This document shows, in pieces, positions 61,778 through 64,000 of a stretch of DNA of 64,000 nucleotides. The translations under genes were made by a program, and so were the position numbers. The stretch lies in contig JACKGW010000008.1 in assembly GCA_020631815.1 (NCBI GenBank), positions 62,001 through 126,000 of the forward strand. The letters run 5' to 3'. This DNA comes from Planctomycetota bacterium (GTDB lineage: Bacteria; Planctomycetota; PLA2; JAEUHO01). How positions within the stretch are numbered: position 1 is the stretch's first letter; every line of letters begins with the position of its first letter. The notes below the pieces were generated by a model. The model saw only the letters and a program-made list of their open reading frames with translations, was not told the DNA's origin and made no database searches.

Positions 61778-61998
61778 CCCGAACCCCACGGGGCCCCGCC
61801 GTGCAGCCGCGCGGTGGGGGCCCGCGGTCCGGCTGCCGGGGGTGTGCGCCTCCCCGACACCCGGGAATCACGTGCAGGGGTAGGCGCGCCCCGCTACCTT
61901 TCTGGGCTTCCCGGAGGATTCCGGGTCGAACCGTTGCCGCCGCCGTGGCCTCCGTGGATCGCACGGGCCCCAGCGGCGGTCCTGCCTTGGGAAACCGC

Positions 61999-62373
61999 AT
62001 GCCGACGATCAACCAGCTGGTCCGCAAGGGCCGCACGAAGGTCAAGCGCAAGAGCAAGAGCCCCGTGCTTCTGGCCTGTCCCCAGAAGCGTGGCGTCTGT
62101 CTCTCCGTGAAGACCCAGACCCCCAAGAAGCCGAACTCGGCGTTGCGCAAGATCGCGCGCGTGCGGCTCTCGACGGGCAAGGAGATCACGGCGTACATCC
62201 CCGGCGAGGGGCACAACCTGCAGGAGCACAGCATCGTGCTCGTGCGCGGCGGTCGTGTGCGCGACCTGCCCGGCGTCCGCTACCACATCATTCGCGGCAC
62301 GTTGGATGCCTCGGGTGTGGACGGGCGCAAGCAGCAGCGCTCCAAGTACGGCCAGAAGAAGAACGCGAAGTAG
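61999..62373 (+). CDS. rpsL: 30S ribosomal protein S12
   Basis: A 124-aa decoding-centre protein. TPKKPNSALRK keeps Lys43, but the second streptomycin position is Arg88 (GGRVRDLPGVRYH) where most bacteria have Lys. It starts at ATG 61999, 221 bp after rpoC. rpsG follows at 15 bp. Confidence 0.97.
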   Translation: MPTINQLVRKGRTKVKRKSKSPVLLACPQKRGVCLSVKTQTPKKPNSALRKIARVRLSTGKEITAYIPGEGHNLQEHSIVLVRGGRVRDLPGVRYHIIRGTLDASGVDGRKQQRSKYGQKKNAK

Positions 62374-62388
62374 GCGACGGGGGTTTCC

Positions 62389-62865
62389 ATGGCGGGCAAG
62401 TACTTCACAAGCTTCGAGCCCCTGCTCAAGCCGGACCCGATCTACGGCGACCTCAACGTCGCCAAGTTCATCTCGTGCCTCATGCGCGACGGCAAGCGCT
62501 CGACGGCCGAGAAGGTCTTCTACGACGCCCTCGAGGTCGTGGGTCAGCGCGTGCGCGACCGCGACTCGATCGAGGTCTGGCGCCAAGCCATCGAGAACGT
62601 CAAGCCGATGGTCGAGGTGCGCAGCAAGCGCGTCGGTGGTGCCAACTACCAGGTTCCCGTCGAGGTCGGTCCGCGTCGCGGTCGCGCCCTCGCGTTCCGT
62701 TGGGTGCTCGAGGCCGCTCGCGGCCGTCGGGGCCGCCCCATGCGCATGGCGCTCGCCGATGAGCTGGTGGCCGCCTACAACCGCGAGGGTGGCGCCATGA
62801 TGAAGCGCGAGAACGCCCACAAGCAGGCCGAGGCGAACAAGGCGTTCGCCCACTTCGCGTTCTAG
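62389..62865 (+). CDS. rpsG: 30S ribosomal protein S7
   Basis: A 158-aa protein binding the 3' domain of 16S rRNA. Signature GKRSTAEKVFYDALE, VRSKRVGGANYQVPVEV, RRGRPMRMALADELVAAY. In most bacteria fusA comes next; here rpsN follows. Confidence 0.97.
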   Translation: MAGKYFTSFEPLLKPDPIYGDLNVAKFISCLMRDGKRSTAEKVFYDALEVVGQRVRDRDSIEVWRQAIENVKPMVEVRSKRVGGANYQVPVEVGPRRGRALAFRWVLEAARGRRGRPMRMALADELVAAYNREGGAMMKRENAHKQAEANKAFAHFAF

Positions 62866-62922
62866 TCCCTGACGTTTCCAGCCCGCGACGCCGTCCGCAC
62901 CCTTCGAAGGATCCCCTGACGT

Positions 62923-63228
62923 ATGGCCAAGAAGAGCAAGCTCGAGAAGAACGAACGCCGCCGGATCCTCGTGGCCCGCTACGCGCCGATCCGTCGGGAG
63001 CTGAAGGCCGTGATCCAGAGCACCTCGAGCAGCGAGGAGCAGAAGGACGCCGCCTACGCCAAGCTGCGCGCCCTGCCGCGTGACAGCAACCCCAACCGCA
63101 TCCGCCTGCGCTGCCAGTTCACGGGACGTCCGCGCGGCAACTACCGCAAGTTCGGCCTCAGCCGCGTGATGCTGCGCGAGATGGCCCTTCGCGGTGAGAT
63201 CCCGGGCCTGAAGAAGGCGAGCTGGTAG
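62923..63228 (+). CDS. rpsN: 30S ribosomal protein S14 (zinc-free form)
   Basis: A 101-aa protein with MAKKSKLEKNERRRILV and the end CQFTGRPRGNYRKFGLSRV to PGLKKASW. The long form lacks the CxxC zinc ribbon. It is normally in the spc operon between rplE and rpsH, so this is a displaced copy. Only 2 bp separate it from the next gene. Confidence 0.95.
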   Translation: MAKKSKLEKNERRRILVARYAPIRRELKAVIQSTSSSEEQKDAAYAKLRALPRDSNPNRIRLRCQFTGRPRGNYRKFGLSRVMLREMALRGEIPGLKKASW

Positions 63229-63230
63229 TC

Positions 63231-63809
63231 ATGGCTGGAGGCTCCGGGTCGGGCGCGCTCGATTCCGTGAGTCCTCCGATCCAAGCCTTCGTCCAGACGA
63301 TGGAGGCCGTCCTCGGCGATGTGGCCGAGGGCAGGGCCGGCGAGGCCGACATCGGGCCCGCCGCGATGAACGCCCTGGCCGAGGTCCTGGCGGCCCCGGA
63401 CCTCCTCACGACCGCCCAGTGCCAAGGGGCTGCCGATTGCTACCGGCGGCACCTGCTCTACGCCGACCCGCAGGGGCGCTTCACCGCCCTGTGCTTGGTG
63501 TGGCGGCCCGGGCAGGCCAGCGTCGTGCACGGCCACACCGCGTGGTGCACCGTCGGCGTCGTGTCGGGCGTCGCCCACGAGGAACGCTTCGACGTGGTCG
63601 AGGACGAGGACGAGGGCGGCGTGCGCGCCGTTCACCTCGTGGGACGGGATGCCGACCATCGACCGGGCGCCGTGCTCATGACGCGTCCCGGTCCGGACGG
63701 CGTCCACCGCATCTCCAACCGGGGTCCGGACGACCTCGTCTCGATCCACGTCTACGGACGCGATCTCACCGTGGACCCCACGCTCATCAACGTGGTCTAC
63801 GACGAGTGA
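63231..63809 (+). CDS. cysteine dioxygenase-like cupin protein
   Basis: A 192-aa cupin with the iron-binding histidines H100 and H102 (VVHGHTAWC) and H159 (GVHRISN), as in type I cysteine dioxygenases, which oxidise cysteine to cysteine sulfinate. The N-terminal helices (IQAFVQTMEAV) also fit. ATG 63231 is 2 bp after the rpsN stop. Its TGA overlaps the GTG of the next gene. Confidence 0.85.
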   Translation: MAGGSGSGALDSVSPPIQAFVQTMEAVLGDVAEGRAGEADIGPAAMNALAEVLAAPDLLTTAQCQGAADCYRRHLLYADPQGRFTALCLVWRPGQASVVHGHTAWCTVGVVSGVAHEERFDVVEDEDEGGVRAVHLVGRDADHRPGAVLMTRPGPDGVHRISNRGPDDLVSIHVYGRDLTVDPTLINVVYDE

Positions 63810-64000
63810 GTGGGTCGGCGCTTCCGCGCATCGTCGCGCACGTGCCCGCGACAGGTGTGCTGGCCGCAATGCAGGCGGCCTACGCGCGTGGCTTCACCGC
63901 CGGTGATCCCTCCTGGGTGAACTTCGGCCAGGGGCAGCCCGAGCTCGACCCGCTGCCCGGTGGCGCCCCGCGCCCCGTCAGCGTCCCGCTGGACAAGGCC
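63806..64000 (+). CDS. PLP-dependent aminotransferase, N-terminal part only
   Basis: Begins at GTG 63806 (overlapping the preceding TGA) and runs off the window. The 65 residues seen (ATGVLAAMQAAYARGFT, WVNFGQGQPELDPLPG) match the N-terminus of class I/II aminotransferases. Coupling to a cysteine dioxygenase-like gene suggests amino-acid or cysteine-sulfinate breakdown. The catalytic lysine lies outside the window. Confidence 0.7.
   Translation, partial: MSGSALPRIVAHVPATGVLAAMQAAYARGFTAGDPSWVNFGQGQPELDPLPGGAPRPVSVPLDKA

Overview
The window is high-GC DNA of one bacterial chromosome, most likely from a planctomycete (Planctomycetota). The pointers are an EF-Tu with an unusual switch I, a membrane-anchored Ser/Thr kinase, a protein of 11 PASTA domains, several secreted HEAT-repeat proteins, and a cytochrome module followed by a planctomycete-type DADTDRLAAWIDAG stretch. 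There is no rRNA in the window, so the phylum is an inference.

1-4.7 kb is the end of a cbb3-type cytochrome oxidase operon (ccoN, ccoO, a ccoQ-sized peptide and an enlarged mono-haem CcoP-like protein), closed by tRNA-Lys. 4.7-7.1 kb holds a palindromic repeat, a long hairpin and a group II intron whose maturase has a frameshift at its C-terminus. 7.2-23.5 kb is housekeeping and envelope DNA: a radical SAM protein, a ComEC-DUF92 fusion, arabinose-5-phosphate isomerase, a phosphohexomutase, a penicillin-acylase-like hydrolase, a GHMP kinase, a class I amidotransferase, two HEAT proteins (one with a vWA domain) and chorismate synthase.

23.76-32.01 kb is an integrative element in the 3' end of tRNA-Tyr, bounded by 63-bp direct repeats. 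It carries a tyrosine integrase, a ribbon-helix-helix regulator with a palindromic operator, a small-terminase-like HTH protein, a DnaB-like helicase, a replication-type gene split by an IS3-family insertion, two excisionase/AlpA-like HTH proteins and a secreted coiled-coil cargo protein. It has no capsid, portal, large terminase or conjugation genes, so it looks like a small phage satellite. The integrase reading frame runs through attL. Its likely natural 80-codon end lies stranded next to attR, so integration appears to swap the integrase tail.

32-43.5 kb carries a kinase, an FMN glutamate-synthase-like protein, a 2H phosphoesterase, an HtrA protease paired with a catalytically dead double-protease homologue, a HEAT protein, pyrE and a small lipoprotein-like peptide, followed by tRNA-Gly and tRNA-Thr.

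44.8-63.2 kb is the translation/transcription core: tuf, rpmG, tRNA-Trp, secE, nusG, rplK, rplA, rplJ, rplL, rpoB, rpoC, rpsL, rpsG, rpsN. A secreted 11-PASTA protein with its own strong terminator sits between rplK and rplA. fusA does not follow rpsG. A cysteine-dioxygenase-like gene and the start of an aminotransferase follow rpsN.
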